A DNA stretch of 64,000 bases from Jatrophihabitans sp. GAS493 (lineage in GTDB: Bacteria; Actinomycetota; Actinomycetes; Mycobacteriales; Jatrophihabitantaceae): contig NZ_LT907982.1 of NCBI RefSeq assembly GCF_900230215.1, positions 868,001-932,000 on the forward strand, in the 5' to 3' direction. The translations under genes and the position numbers were made by a program. Under the pieces are notes generated by a model. The model was not told the DNA's origin and ran no database searches. It saw only the letters and a list, made by a program, of their open reading frames with translations. Shown piece by piece: positions 35,621-44,811 of the stretch. How positions within the stretch are numbered: position 1 is the first letter of the stretch; the number at the start of each line of letters is the position of its first letter.

Positions 35621-37413
35621 AAGCTCGCGAAGGCGCTGGTGAATGCCTCCGCCGCGGTCGAGGTATCCGTAGCGTCGTAGAGCTGCCCCTTCGTGACGTC
35701 GGAGTAGGACTGCAGAGCGGGCTTGTCGGCTCCGCTGCCGTAGGCGATCGAGTAGATCTGCACCCCGGACGTCGAGCGCTGCAGAGCGGCGACCAGCCCG
35801 GCCTGGTCGTTATCGGCCGCGAAGTTGTTCTTCGCGTTGTTGAGCAGCACGACCGCGTTGATATGTCCGGGCTCGACGTCTTCGGTCAGCTGGCTCGTCG
35901 CCGCCCGGACGGCCGGGATCAGCGTCGAATCGTTCTTCGGGGTCAGCGTCGAGATCGCCGCCGTGATCTGGCTCTTGTCGATGTCGAAGTGCCCGACCGG
36001 CACGAGTTCCTGATAGGTCTGCGCCCCCGGTGGCAGCGCCGAACTGTACTGCCAGAGCCCGACCTCGTCGGCTCCGTTGAACTCGTCCAGCGCACTGAGC
36101 GCGGCCGATTTCGCCTGCTCGAGCTTCGTCGGTCCGTTTTCGGCGGTGCTGTCGCCCATCGAGCTGGAGACATCCATCATCAGCAGCACCCGAGCCGGTT
36201 TGCGCAGCAGGCCCCAGGCCGAGCGCAGCGCGGCGATGGTGCTGCCGGACGGGGTGGAGAGGGTGACCGTCGGGCCGGCCGCCGACACGTTCGGGCTGGC
36301 CACGATGCCGGCACCCGGCTTCTTCGTCGGGCCGCGGAAGCCGGCGTCGGTGAGAACCTTCTGCTGGGCCGGGAGCACGACGTAGTCGAAGAAGTCCTTC
36401 GCCCCGGCCTCCCGGTCGCGGGTCGACCAGGGCGCGTTGAGCACCGCGTAGGGGTTGTCGCTGAAGAGCGTCCCCTCGGTCGGGTAGATGGCGACCAGCG
36501 GGACCCTCGGCTTCGCGTGCGTCCCCGCCGTCTTCGGGTCACCGCTCGGGTTGCCGGCGTCGTAGTCGAGCACCGCCTTCTCGTCCACGGCATAGGCGCT
36601 GGCGTAGCTGAGCGGCTTGCCCTCGGTGTCGGCCCGCTGCTGGGTGCGGAGGAAGGCCGTCGGGTCGTCGCCGTAGTTGACGACCGCCTGCTCCAGCGAC
36701 GCGTCGAGGCGGCGCGCGGTGATCGAAGCGACGCTGCCGCTGCTCAGCGGGGTGGGTGAGCCGGCGCCGGCGTTGAAGGCGGCGATCGTCGCGTTCAGCC
36801 CGGAGGTGGAGTAGTTCGGGTTCGCCTTGACGAAGGTGAAGGCGCCCCACTCCGGGTGCCCCTTCGACCCCCAGCCGGCTGGGTTACCGGCCAGCGCGGC
36901 CAGCTCGCTCCAGCCGATCGGGGCCTTCGGCCACCCCAGTGCGGTCGCCATCGGCTTCGGCATGGCGATGGTGAGGGCGGTGGAGGCGATGGAGCTGGCG
37001 GAGCTCGGGACCAGCGCCGTTGAACGGTCGGCCTCGGCCGCGTCGTCGCCGAAGATCGCCAGCCAGCTGGAGGAGGCGGGGGCCCAGACGTCCGGGGCGT
37101 CGCCGCGCCGGACATCCCAGCCGGCCACCAGCTGAGCTTCGGCGTCGGCCGAGTCGACCGCGTCGATCTTGATGCCGAAACACTTGCCGTTGACCGTCCG
37201 CGCGCTGTGGTTGTACGTGTCGGCGATCTTGGTCAGCAGCGGCGCCATCTCGGTGGCGGCGGCGACGGTCACGGTGTCGCAGCCCGGCCGGGGCGGGGTG
37301 ACGGCAGCGATCTGCTCCTTGTTGCTGTGATCGGCGTGGTACTTCAGGCCTGCGAAGGTGCCGAGCCCGACCACCAGCACGGCTAACACAATTTGCTTCT
37401 TCGACGGCCGCAC
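35617..37413 (-). CDS. solute-binding protein fused to a von Willebrand A domain
   Basis: A 598-residue exported protein. A basic start and one hydrophobic helix (IVLAVLVVGLGTFAGL) anchor or export it; no lipobox Cys is present. Residues about 45-395 resemble an extracellular solute-binding protein (bacterial SBP family 1/11 type). Residues about 405-598 are a VWA domain with the MIDAS motif DVSSS in LLMMDVSSSMG. The GTG start is preceded by AAAGGGG. No ABC transporter is adjacent, so the SBP-like domain may serve adhesion or sensing rather than import. Confidence 0.85.
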   Translation of the reverse strand: MRPSKKQIVLAVLVVGLGTFAGLKYHADHSNKEQIAAVTPPRPGCDTVTVAAATEMAPLLTKIADTYNHSARTVNGKCFGIKIDAVDSADAEAQLVAGWDVRRGDAPDVWAPASSSWLAIFGDDAAEADRSTALVPSSASSIASTALTIAMPKPMATALGWPKAPIGWSELAALAGNPAGWGSKGHPEWGAFTFVKANPNYSTSGLNATIAAFNAGAGSPTPLSSGSVASITARRLDASLEQAVVNYGDDPTAFLRTQQRADTEGKPLSYASAYAVDEKAVLDYDAGNPSGDPKTAGTHAKPRVPLVAIYPTEGTLFSDNPYAVLNAPWSTRDREAGAKDFFDYVVLPAQQKVLTDAGFRGPTKKPGAGIVASPNVSAAGPTVTLSTPSGSTIAALRSAWGLLRKPARVLLMMDVSSSMGDSTAENGPTKLEQAKSAALSALDEFNGADEVGLWQYSSALPPGAQTYQELVPVGHFDIDKSQITAAISTLTPKNDSTLIPAVRAATSQLTEDVEPGHINAVVLLNNAKNNFAADNDQAGLVAALQRSTSGVQIYSIAYGSGADKPALQSYSDVTKGQLYDATDTSTAAEAFTSAFASF

Positions 37414-37467
37414 GGGTGCCCCTTTGTACTGGCGAGTAGTGACGCCAGCGTGCCAGCAAATCCCTGT

Positions 37468-37480
37468 AACGCAAAGCGTT
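37468..37480. promoter_or_regulatory. short palindrome upstream of ilvE
   Basis: AACGC and GCGTT flank AAA, 10 bp before the ilvE -10 box. It may be an operator or simply part of the promoter; weak evidence. Confidence 0.3.
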
Positions 37481-37489
37481 TCGGCGAAC

Positions 37490-37495
37490 TAAGAT
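37490..37495 (+). promoter_or_regulatory. leaderless -10 box of ilvE
   Basis: TAAGAT lies 7 nt before ATG 37503, and no Shine-Dalgarno sequence is present, so ilvE is probably leaderless. Confidence 0.55.
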
Positions 37496-37502
37496 CGAAG
37501 CC

Positions 37503-38600
37503 ATGGCCACCACCGTCGCACTCAACCCGCAGCCGCGCAGCGCCGACGAACGCGCGGCAATCCTCGCCAACCCCGGCTTCGGCCGGTACTTCACCGACCA
37601 CATGGTGCGCATCGACTGGACCGCTGACGGTGGGTGGAGCGACGTACAGCTGGTGCCCTATGGGCCGCTGACCCTGGACCCGGCGACCATGGTGTTGCAC
37701 TACGGCCAGGAGATCTTCGAGGGGCTGAAGGCCTACCGCCAGGCCGACGGCTCGATCGGCACCTTCCGTCCGGACGCCAACGCGGCCCGCTTCCGCCGTT
37801 CGGCCCGGCGGTTGGCGATGGCTGAGCTGCCGGAGGCGCTCTTCGTCGAGGCGGTGCGGCTGCTCGTCGAGACTGATCAAGCCTGGGTGCCGAGCGACGG
37901 CGAGGCCGCGCTCTACCTGCGTCCGTTCATGATCGCCACCGAGGTCGGCCTGGGCGTGCGACCGGCGAACGCGTATACCTTCCTGCTGATCGCCTCCCCG
38001 GCTGGCGCCTACTTCAGCGGTGGGGTCAAGCCGGTGACGGTCTGGCTCTCCACCGAGTTCACCCGGGCCGCTCCCGGCGGCACCGGTGAGGCCAAATGCG
38101 GCGGCAACTACGCCGCGTCGCTGGTGGCCCAGGCCGCCGCCGCCGCTCAGGGCTGCGACCAGGTGGTCTGGCTGGATGCGGTTGAGCACCGCTGGGTCGA
38201 GGAGATGGGCGGAATGAACCTCTACTTCGTCTACGGCAGTGGAGCCACCGCCCGGATCGTGACACCGGCGCTCACCGGCACCCTGCTGCCGGGGGTGACC
38301 CGCGACTCGCTGTTGAGCCTGGCCGCGGATCTCGGCTACTCGGCCGAGGAGGGGAAGATCTCCACCGACGACTGGCAGGCCGGCTGTGCCTCCGGCGAGA
38401 TCACCGAGGTATTCGCCTGTGGAACGGCGGCCGTCATCACGCCCGTCGGGGTGGTGAAGAGTGCCGCCGGTGGCTGGAACGTGGCTGACGGGGCACCCGG
38501 TCCGGTGACCCTGGCCCTGCGTGAGGCGCTGCTCAGCATCCAGACGGGCAAGTCGGCCGACGACCACGGCTGGATCCACCAACTCGTCGCGGCGGGCTGA
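37503..38600 (+). CDS. ilvE: branched-chain amino-acid aminotransferase
   Basis: A 365-residue class IV PLP aminotransferase for Leu, Ile and Val. [20 protein letters not shown] and [12 protein letters not shown] (PLP lysine K198) are typical of the actinobacterial type II BCAT, as are EEMGGMN and [11 protein letters not shown]. The start agrees with a leaderless -10 box. An SDR gene follows directly. Confidence 0.96.
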   Translation: MATTVALNPQPRSADERAAILANPGFGRYFTDHMVRIDWTADGGWSDVQLVPYGPLTLDPATMVLHYGQEIFEGLKAYRQADGSIGTFRPDANAARFRRSARRLAMAELPEALFVEAVRLLVETDQAWVPSDGEAALYLRPFMIATEVGLGVRPANAYTFLLIASPAGAYFSGGVKPVTVWLSTEFTRAAPGGTGEAKCGGNYAASLVAQAAAAAQGCDQVVWLDAVEHRWVEEMGGMNLYFVYGSGATARIVTPALTGTLLPGVTRDSLLSLAADLGYSAEEGKISTDDWQAGCASGEITEVFACGTAAVITPVGVVKSAAGGWNVADGAPGPVTLALREALLSIQTGKSADDHGWIHQLVAAG

Positions 38601-38622
38601 GCGGGTGCCGGCGCAGCCGCAC

Positions 38623-39381
38623 ATGCGCAGGAACATCCTGATCACCGGCGCCAGCGCCGGACTGGGCGAGGGCATGGCCCGTCTCTTCGCGGCCGCCGGG
38701 CACAACCTGGCCCTGACCGCACGCCGTCTGGACCGCCTGGAGGCGCTGCGCGAGGAGTTGCTGGAGTCCCACCCGGAGATCACCGTCGTCTGCCATCCGC
38801 TGGATGTGAACGACCACGATGCGGTCTTTACCGTCTTCGAGAAGGCGGCGGCCGATCTGGGTGGGCTCGACCGGGTGATCGTCAACGCCGGACTCGGCAA
38901 AGGCGCGCGGGTCGGCAGCGGCCGCTTCGCCGCCAACCGGCAGACGGCCGAGACGAACTTCGTCGCGGCGCTGGCCCAGTGCGAGGCGGCGATGGGGCAC
39001 TTCTATGCGAAGAAGTCAGGGCATCTGGTCATCGTCTCTTCGATGTCGGCGATGCGGGGCATGCCGGGTGCGGCCACTGTCTACGCGGCCACGAAGTCGG
39101 GGATCGCGGCTCTGGGTGAGGGGATCCGCTCCGATCTGCTCGGCCAATCCGGACACGACATCGTCGTCACCACCCTCTTCCCCGGCTATATCGAGTCGGA
39201 GATGAACGACAAGGTCACCCGGAAGATGCCGCTCATGGTGGACAACGAAACCGGCTGCCGAGCGATGGTGAAGGCGATCGAGCGGGAGAGCGCCACCGCA
39301 ATCGTGCCGCCGTGGCCGTGGCGGGCAATCGCGGTCTTCACCCGTAACGCCCCGCTGCGGCTGGTTCGCCGCTTCACCTGA
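38623..39381 (+). CDS. short-chain dehydrogenase
   Basis: A 252-residue SDR. ILITGASAGLGEGMA is the cofactor motif, ARRLDRL suggests NADP preference, VNAGLGKG, the Ser of IVSSMSAM and YAATK form the active site. ATG 38623 is listed; a GTG at 38605, only 5 bases after the ilvE stop, is an equally possible start, and neither has a strong ribosome site. Probably co-transcribed with ilvE. Substrate unknown. Confidence 0.88.
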   Translation: MRRNILITGASAGLGEGMARLFAAAGHNLALTARRLDRLEALREELLESHPEITVVCHPLDVNDHDAVFTVFEKAAADLGGLDRVIVNAGLGKGARVGSGRFAANRQTAETNFVAALAQCEAAMGHFYAKKSGHLVIVSSMSAMRGMPGAATVYAATKSGIAALGEGIRSDLLGQSGHDIVVTTLFPGYIESEMNDKVTRKMPLMVDNETGCRAMVKAIERESATAIVPPWPWRAIAVFTRNAPLRLVRRFT

Positions 39382-39412
39382 ACCGCGGGACGGACCACCC
39401 ACCCGGGCAGCG

Positions 39413-40660
39413 TCAGCCAGCCAGCCCGTAGGCCTCGGTCTCGGCGTCGGCGACCTGCTTGACCATGCGCATGTGGGCACCGAGGCGTCGCGCGAGCACG
39501 ATCGCGCCGATGCAGCAGGCCAGCTGGAGCACGATGAATCCGGCCGGCACTCCGGCGGCGATGAGGACACCGGACAGCGCCGGTCCGATGGCGCAGGCCA
39601 GTGTGGTGGCACCGCTGACCGCGGAGAGCGTCCGTCCGACCGCGCCGTCGGGGGCGATTGAGGCGGCGAGCGGGTTGAGGACCGGAGCCAGCATCGTCTC
39701 GCCGACCGAGATCGTGGCGAGACCGGTGATGAGCGCGACCGAGGCCATTCCGTGCAGCACCAACGGCACCGCGATGATGAGCCAGCAGCCGATCCAGATC
39801 GAGGCGCAGGCGGCTAGCAGGGTGGTTGGCGCGTAGCGCTTGGTCAGGGCGACGACCGGGCCGGTGAGGATGGCGACCAGAATCGCGTTCACCGCGACCG
39901 CGGTACCGATGACCTTGGTCGAGACGTGCAGGGCGTTGATGGCGAAGGCGGGCAGCCCCGACTCGTACTGGGCGTAGCAGGCCAGCGTGATGAGCATCGT
40001 GACGCCCAGTAGCAGGCGCAGGCTGCGATTGGCGAGCATCTCGCGGTACCGAACCGGTGCCTCCACCGCCTTCTTCGACGGCACCCGGGTCGTGCTGATG
40101 CCACGTCCGGCCGAGTAGACCGTCACGGCGCTGGCGACGGCGGCGAGGGCGGCCAGGTAGTAGACGCGGTGTGTGCCGGCCGGGCTGTTGAGGTCGATGA
40201 TCAGACCACCGACGAACCCACCGACGGCCAGCGTCAGGTTCTGAGTGATGAACTGCCAGGCGAAGACGTCGCGGTGACGCCGCTGCGGGGTGCTGGCCAG
40301 TAGGAGCACCGAGATCGACGGCTGGGTGAAGGCGACCCCTGCTCCGAGCGCCGCTGCGCTGTACCAGACCCCGAGGGTCGAGGTGCTGAGGCCGAGGGCC
40401 AGGACGGCCAGCGCCATGACCAGTCGAGCCAGCGCTGCGACCCGAACCGGATTGCCGCGATCGGCGGCGGCCCCGGCACTGGGCGCGGCCAGCAGCGAGC
40501 CGACGGCAAAGGCGATGAAGGTGGCGGCGGCGACCATGCCGCCGAGATGCCGGGTGGTGCTGATGTCGGAGTAGATGAAGGGGAGCACTGCTCCCCAACC
40601 GCCGGAGGCGAGGGATGAACCGATGAGCAGCACGGCGACGTGGCCGCGGTTGGAGCGCAT
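39413..40660 (-). CDS. MFS transporter controlled by MarR
   Basis: A 415-residue twelve-helix major facilitator. AGAAADRGNPVRV is the loop-2 motif A. ATG 40660 is preceded by AGGAAAG; an open frame upstream crosses the divergent marR promoter and is not membrane-like. Divergent from a MarR gene with a palindrome between them, the arrangement of a regulated drug or metabolite exporter. Substrate unknown. Confidence 0.9.
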   Translation of the reverse strand: MRSNRGHVAVLLIGSSLASGGWGAVLPFIYSDISTTRHLGGMVAAATFIAFAVGSLLAAPSAGAAADRGNPVRVAALARLVMALAVLALGLSTSTLGVWYSAAALGAGVAFTQPSISVLLLASTPQRRHRDVFAWQFITQNLTLAVGGFVGGLIIDLNSPAGTHRVYYLAALAAVASAVTVYSAGRGISTTRVPSKKAVEAPVRYREMLANRSLRLLLGVTMLITLACYAQYESGLPAFAINALHVSTKVIGTAVAVNAILVAILTGPVVALTKRYAPTTLLAACASIWIGCWLIIAVPLVLHGMASVALITGLATISVGETMLAPVLNPLAASIAPDGAVGRTLSAVSGATTLACAIGPALSGVLIAAGVPAGFIVLQLACCIGAIVLARRLGAHMRMVKQVADAETEAYGLAG

Positions 40661-40690
40661 TTCACTTTCCTGTCTAACTTTGATTTCAAA

Positions 40691-40724
40691 CTTCGATATC
40701 GAAGTACTACCTCGAACGTACAGT
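40691..40724. promoter_or_regulatory. MarR operator and leaderless marR promoter
   Basis: CTTCGATATCGAAG (40691-40704) is a perfect 14-bp palindrome in the 70-bp MFS/marR intergenic region. TACAGT (40719-40724) lies 6 nt before the marR ATG as a leaderless -10 box, so the palindrome covers its -35 area. Confidence 0.65.
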
Positions 40725-40730
40725 AGGGCC

Positions 40731-41270
40731 ATGCCACCGGCAAAGCGAAAGACTGATAGCTCCGCCACAGCCAAGCCGGTCACGCCGTACGCCGAGTTCG
40801 AGCGGGCGGTGGCCGTCTACACGGCGGCTGGTGGCCAGGAGTCGGTGCAGCGCATCGTCACCGCGATCAGCCGCGTGGGGCGGCGTCTTGATATCTACTA
40901 CCGGCAGCAGTTCCTGGATCTCGACATCTCCCCCGGCGAGTGGAGCGTCCTCACCAGCTTGGCGGTCGAGGGGCCCGAGGGGCATTCGACGCCCTCACAC
41001 CTGGCCGACGTCTGCGGAGTCTCTCCGTCGACGATGACTCATCGCCTGGACGGGATGGTGGCCCGGGAACTGGTCGCCCGCGAACCGGACGCCACTAACC
41101 GGACCCGCATGCAGGTGACGCTCACCTCAGCCGGCTGGGAGCTGTTCCGGCGGGCGGTCACCGAAGCCGACGTTGTCGAGTCGAACCTGGTGACCCCACT
41201 CGACGATGACGAGCGGCGCCAATTAGCGATGCTGCTGGAGAAGATCGTGGCTGGACTCCGCGCGCACTGA
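40731..41270 (+). CDS. MarR-family transcriptional regulator
   Basis: A 179-residue winged-helix protein. LADVCGVSPSTMTHRLDGMV is the recognition helix region and REPDATNRTRMQVTLT the wing. ATG 40731 is chosen from the leaderless -10 box. It likely represses the divergent MFS gene and itself through the palindrome at 40691-40704. Confidence 0.9.
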   Translation: MPPAKRKTDSSATAKPVTPYAEFERAVAVYTAAGGQESVQRIVTAISRVGRRLDIYYRQQFLDLDISPGEWSVLTSLAVEGPEGHSTPSHLADVCGVSPSTMTHRLDGMVARELVAREPDATNRTRMQVTLTSAGWELFRRAVTEADVVESNLVTPLDDDERRQLAMLLEKIVAGLRAH

Positions 41271-41840
41271 GGGAGATTTAGCACTATCGGCGGCCTAGCT
41301 GCCGGGGCATAGTCCGCCGGCTGGTGGCCGCCTACGAATTATCGTTGAAATATACGAAACTGCCCCTGATGCTTTCGCAGTAAAGTATGTGCCGATCTGA
41401 GCATCGGCATTGGGGTTCATCCCGTCGGCCGTACTGTTATGCAGTCCCGATGGCTACCTCACCCGGTTCGGCCGGGGGCCCGGATCTCCAGCAAATCCAG
41501 GCAACCTGTGGCCCAGGTCTCAATCTTGTCGAGCCCTGCATCGCTCGACTTGACCGAACGTGGAGCAGCTTCCACGACGTCATCCACGGGAGGGACGCCC
41601 GCGGGATATCCGGTACTGGACGTGTCCGAAGCATCTTGTGCGCGCTCGGTAGTTTTCCTCACGATGCGCTACCAGTCGATCAAAGAAGTCCATCGATATA
41701 CGCCTGCAGCGGAAAAAAAACAAGATCAACAAGAAGTTTCGGCGGCAATCACTTAACTTTTTCCTTGCACGACCGATACCACCGATACAGCGGGGAATCG
41801 GGCGCTGCAGCGGACGACCAAGTACACGGAAGGTACTGAC
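41271..41840 (+). other. 570-bp gene-free leader before the TasA/SipW-like cluster
   Basis: No convincing gene is seen. Short open frames cross it, but they lack family features. Its composition is less GC-rich than the neighbours in places, with an A8 run at 41713-41720. It ends in GGAAGG, 8 nt before ATG 41841. The length suggests a regulated promoter or a structured leader; I found no match to the c-di-GMP (GEMM) or c-di-AMP riboswitch consensus by eye. Confidence 0.5.
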
Positions 41841-42551
41841 ATGAAACACGCCAAGGAATCAGGCGACCGGGATCGGCGAAGAGGTGGGTTCTTCTTGCTG
41901 ACGTCCCCGCTGCGCACCCTGCTTCAACTCTCCAAGACCAAGCTGCTGATGAGCATCGCGGCGTTGCTGGCTGTGGGTTCGCTGGCGGTCGCCGGCACCT
42001 GGGCCGCGTGGACCGCGCAGGATGTGAACGGCGGCAACACCTTCACAACCTCGACGATCCTCATCGACGACAACCAGGGTGGTGAGGCCGGTTCGGCCAC
42101 CGCGACCGGTGTCGCGATGTTCAACGTCACCAACCTCTCCCCCGGATCCTCGGCGACCACCAAGTGCATCGAGGTGGACTACACCGGTACGGCCACCGGG
42201 ATGACGCTCGCTGGAACCCTCGGTGGAACCGGTCAGGCGACGCTGCAGTCGGAACTGACGATGACCACCGCGGTGTACAACTCCACGGCGGGCGCGGCGG
42301 TGACCACCCCGGGCACGAACACCAACTCCGGTGGCTGCGGCAGCTACCCCGGTGGTGCGGATAACAGCATGGGCACGCAGGGCGCAACGCTCGCGTCCTG
42401 GGCCAACGGCACCGCGTACACCGCGTCGACGATGAACCACACCTGGTACAAGTTCACCGTCAGTGGCCTGCCGGGCGCCGACTCCAACTGCGCCACCTAC
42501 TGCAACAAGACGATCACGGTCACGCTGACCTGGACCCTCACCGCTTCCTGA
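41841..42551 (+). CDS. TasA/camelysin-like protein with SipW-type signal
   Basis: A 236-residue exported protein. A basic start is followed by SKTKLLMSIAALLAVGSL, then AVAGTWAAWTAQ and NTFTT; this 'K..LL.S...L..G....GT.A.W.......NTF' pattern marks SipW-dependent signal peptides of TasA/CalY-type fibre proteins. The mature part is rich in Thr, Gly and Ser with a beta-strand pattern and four to five Cys (CIEVDY, GGCGSY, NCATYC). It is first of five close genes and is followed 13 bp later by a SipW-type peptidase, its likely processing enzyme. Confidence 0.8.
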   Translation: MKHAKESGDRDRRRGGFFLLTSPLRTLLQLSKTKLLMSIAALLAVGSLAVAGTWAAWTAQDVNGGNTFTTSTILIDDNQGGEAGSATATGVAMFNVTNLSPGSSATTKCIEVDYTGTATGMTLAGTLGGTGQATLQSELTMTTAVYNSTAGAAVTTPGTNTNSGGCGSYPGGADNSMGTQGATLASWANGTAYTASTMNHTWYKFTVSGLPGADSNCATYCNKTITVTLTWTLTAS

Positions 42552-42564
42552 TCGGACCCGCAAG

Positions 42565-43743
42565 ATGACTTCCGTAGTGGACGCCCCGCTGGGCGATGCC
42601 GCGCCGACCTCCAAGGTCGGCGCGGCATCGCCGCGGCCCGAGCGAACCCGCGGCCGACACGCCGCCGGCCGTCGAGAACTTGAAGAACCGAGCACGCTGC
42701 AGCCCGCTGTCGTACGCGCCGTCACCCCAGCCGTCACCCCAGCCGTGACCGCCGCTGTCGCCCCCGTTGAGCGGCCGCGTGTCTCGGCCGCCCTGCTACA
42801 GCGCGTCTCGGTTGACCGGCCCGATTGGGGACCGACGACGTTCGGCCCGACCACGGTCGCCGCCAGCACTTTGACCAATGTTTCCCAGTACGAACCCAGA
42901 AGCGACGTTGTTCTGCCCGACGTTGTTCTGCCCGAAGTTGTCCCAGCCGAGGTCGTTGTGCCTGAGTTCGCCCGGCCGGCGGTCTCGCTGAACCGCGCCT
43001 CCGAAGTCGCCCTGGAGCAGGCGCCAGCCTTCGTCCGGGCCCTGATCGAGGACCCGCAGGTTCAACAGCAATTGGCCGCTGAGCAGGCCGGAAATACGGA
43101 ACGGTCCGAAGCGGCCGAGCGGGCGATGATCCGGGCCAAGCCCGAGCAACTCGCCCTCGAGTCGAAGGAGGCGGCCCGGTACCGGGCCCGCCACTCGGCG
43201 CCGCCCTCACTCGCGGCCCACCTGAGCCACGTCGGTACCTTCTTCATACGCCGCGGCTTCAGCATCGGCGTCTCAGTCGCCCTGCTGGCCACCATCGCCG
43301 GAATCCTGTTCTGCTTCGTCGGTGCGGCCATGGGTTACCGGGGAGCGGTTGTGCTGAGCGGGTCGATGCGCCCGACCATGCAGGTCGGCGCGCTGGTGAT
43401 CAGCCGCTCGGTCACGCCCGAGGAACTGCACCCCGGCGACCTGGTGACCTTCCGCAGCCCGGCGGTGCACAACCAGTCCGTCACCCACCGCGTGGTCTCG
43501 CTGCACCGCGACGGCGCCAACATGGACTTTGAGACCCGGGGCGACGCAAACAAGGTCAGCGAGCACTGGCAGGTGCCGGTGAACTCCAAGCTCGGGCTCG
43601 GCGTCTTCCACATCAACCACGTCGGCCGCTGGCTGGCTGCGCTGGGGTCGTCACTGGGACGCAGCATCGCGGTCCTGCTCATCGCAGGAGTAGCCCTCAC
43701 CCTGATCCTGCGCCGGCTCTGGCGCGCGGAACCAGAGCAGTGA
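42565..43743 (+). CDS. SipW-type signal peptidase I with long N-terminal extension
   Basis: A 392-residue protein. The C-terminal ~150 residues are a signal peptidase: a membrane helix at about 235-257, VLSGSMRPTM with the nucleophile Ser, SVTHRVV with the His that replaces Lys in SipW/ER-type enzymes, TRGDAN, and a final helix. The first ~230 residues are an Ala/Val/Pro-rich extension with VTPAVTPAVTAAV and DVVLPDVVLPEVV repeats and an Arg/Glu-rich segment; it has no known domain. It should mature the TasA-like proteins beside it. The next gene overlaps its stop (GTGA). Confidence 0.85.
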   Translation: MTSVVDAPLGDAAPTSKVGAASPRPERTRGRHAAGRRELEEPSTLQPAVVRAVTPAVTPAVTAAVAPVERPRVSAALLQRVSVDRPDWGPTTFGPTTVAASTLTNVSQYEPRSDVVLPDVVLPEVVPAEVVVPEFARPAVSLNRASEVALEQAPAFVRALIEDPQVQQQLAAEQAGNTERSEAAERAMIRAKPEQLALESKEAARYRARHSAPPSLAAHLSHVGTFFIRRGFSIGVSVALLATIAGILFCFVGAAMGYRGAVVLSGSMRPTMQVGALVISRSVTPEELHPGDLVTFRSPAVHNQSVTHRVVSLHRDGANMDFETRGDANKVSEHWQVPVNSKLGLGVFHINHVGRWLAALGSSLGRSIAVLLIAGVALTLILRRLWRAEPEQ

Positions 43744-44693
43744 CCGATGTCCCACGCCGCTCCGCCGCCGCCCGTCGACAGACCACGCGACGGCGTAACC
43801 ACCGTGCTGCCTGCATCGCAGTCCTCGCTACGGCGGTCCTGATGCTCACCTCCTCCTTCCTCGTCAGCCCCACCCATGCGGTCTGGACGGCGACGTCGAC
43901 GAACCCGTTGAACACCTTTCAAACCCCGCCCGTCTTCTCCCAGACGACCTCCTACACCTGCGCCACGGGGCAGACCACCCTCACCGTGGGCGCCGGCTTC
44001 ACCCTCGCCACGGTGACCCTCTCCGGAGGCGCCGGACAGGACACCGGCAGCAGCGGCGCATCCGGCCTCGGAGCTGTCATGAACGTGACCTTCGCGGTCA
44101 CCGCCGGGGAGGTGCTGACCATCAGAGCCGGGTGTAAGGGCAGCCAGAGCACGACCGCCGGCGGCGTTGGTTATGCGGCCGGCGGCAAGTCCGGCTCGAT
44201 GACCTGGTCCGGTCATGACGGGGGCGCCGGGGGCGGCGCCAGCGGAATCTCCTGCTCTGGCACGGGCTGTACCACCGCGACCCTGCTCAGCGTTGCCGCC
44301 GGTGGCGGCGGCGGTGGCGGAGACGGCAGCACTGGAACCGGCGGGGATGGTGGCGACGCGAACAGCGGAGGCACGACAGGCATCGCGGCCGGAACCGTCT
44401 ACCTGGGCGGCGCCGGAGGCGCGGCGGTCGGGTCGGCTGGGTCGGCGGGTGGTTCCGGCGGAACTCCTCCTGGCGTTGGTTCAGCCGGGTCCAATGGCTC
44501 GATCACAGATGGCGGTGGCGGCGGCGGTGGCGGCGGTGGTTACGCCGGCGGCGGCGGTGGCGGCGGTGGCTCGGCCTCCGGTAGCGGCGGTGGCGGCGGC
44601 TCCGGGTCGTCCTTCAAACAGACGGCCGTGACGCTCGTGTCCCAATCGAGTACGAACGCCGGTGACGGCTCGGTCGTGGTGACCGTCAGCTAA
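43740..44693 (+). CDS. glycine-rich secreted protein
   Basis: A 317-residue exported protein with an Arg-rich start, a hydrophobic helix at about residues 23-42, then THAVWTATSTNPLNTFQT, which again resembles the SipW-type signal end. Residues about 90-310 are dominated by Gly runs with Ser and Ala, four Cys and little charge, like matrix or glycine-rich fibre proteins. It overlaps the peptidase gene by 4 bp. No enzymatic motif. A structural extracellular role is inferred. Confidence 0.8.
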   Translation: MTDVPRRSAAARRQTTRRRNHRAACIAVLATAVLMLTSSFLVSPTHAVWTATSTNPLNTFQTPPVFSQTTSYTCATGQTTLTVGAGFTLATVTLSGGAGQDTGSSGASGLGAVMNVTFAVTAGEVLTIRAGCKGSQSTTAGGVGYAAGGKSGSMTWSGHDGGAGGGASGISCSGTGCTTATLLSVAAGGGGGGGDGSTGTGGDGGDANSGGTTGIAAGTVYLGGAGGAAVGSAGSAGGSGGTPPGVGSAGSNGSITDGGGGGGGGGGYAGGGGGGGGSASGSGGGGGSGSSFKQTAVTLVSQSSTNAGDGSVVVTVS

Positions 44694-44811
44694 GCAGCCA
44701 GCTAAGCAGTCAGCCGGCCCCGAGCGGCACCCGAACCTCAAGTTCGGCGCGTTGGGTGCCGATGTACCAGTAAGAGCAGACATTTCGAGAGACGGAGAGG
44801 AGTTGAGGTGA

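Noticed and set aside
41387-41839. A 150-codon frame in the 570-bp leader
   Set aside because: No ribosome site, no domain, unusual composition with many Ser/His/Arg, and other frames of similar size overlap it; more likely non-coding.
41387-41840. c-di-GMP riboswitch (GEMM) upstream of the GGDEF-containing operon
   Set aside because: The conserved core stretches of the GEMM motif were not found by eye; only isolated short matches occur.
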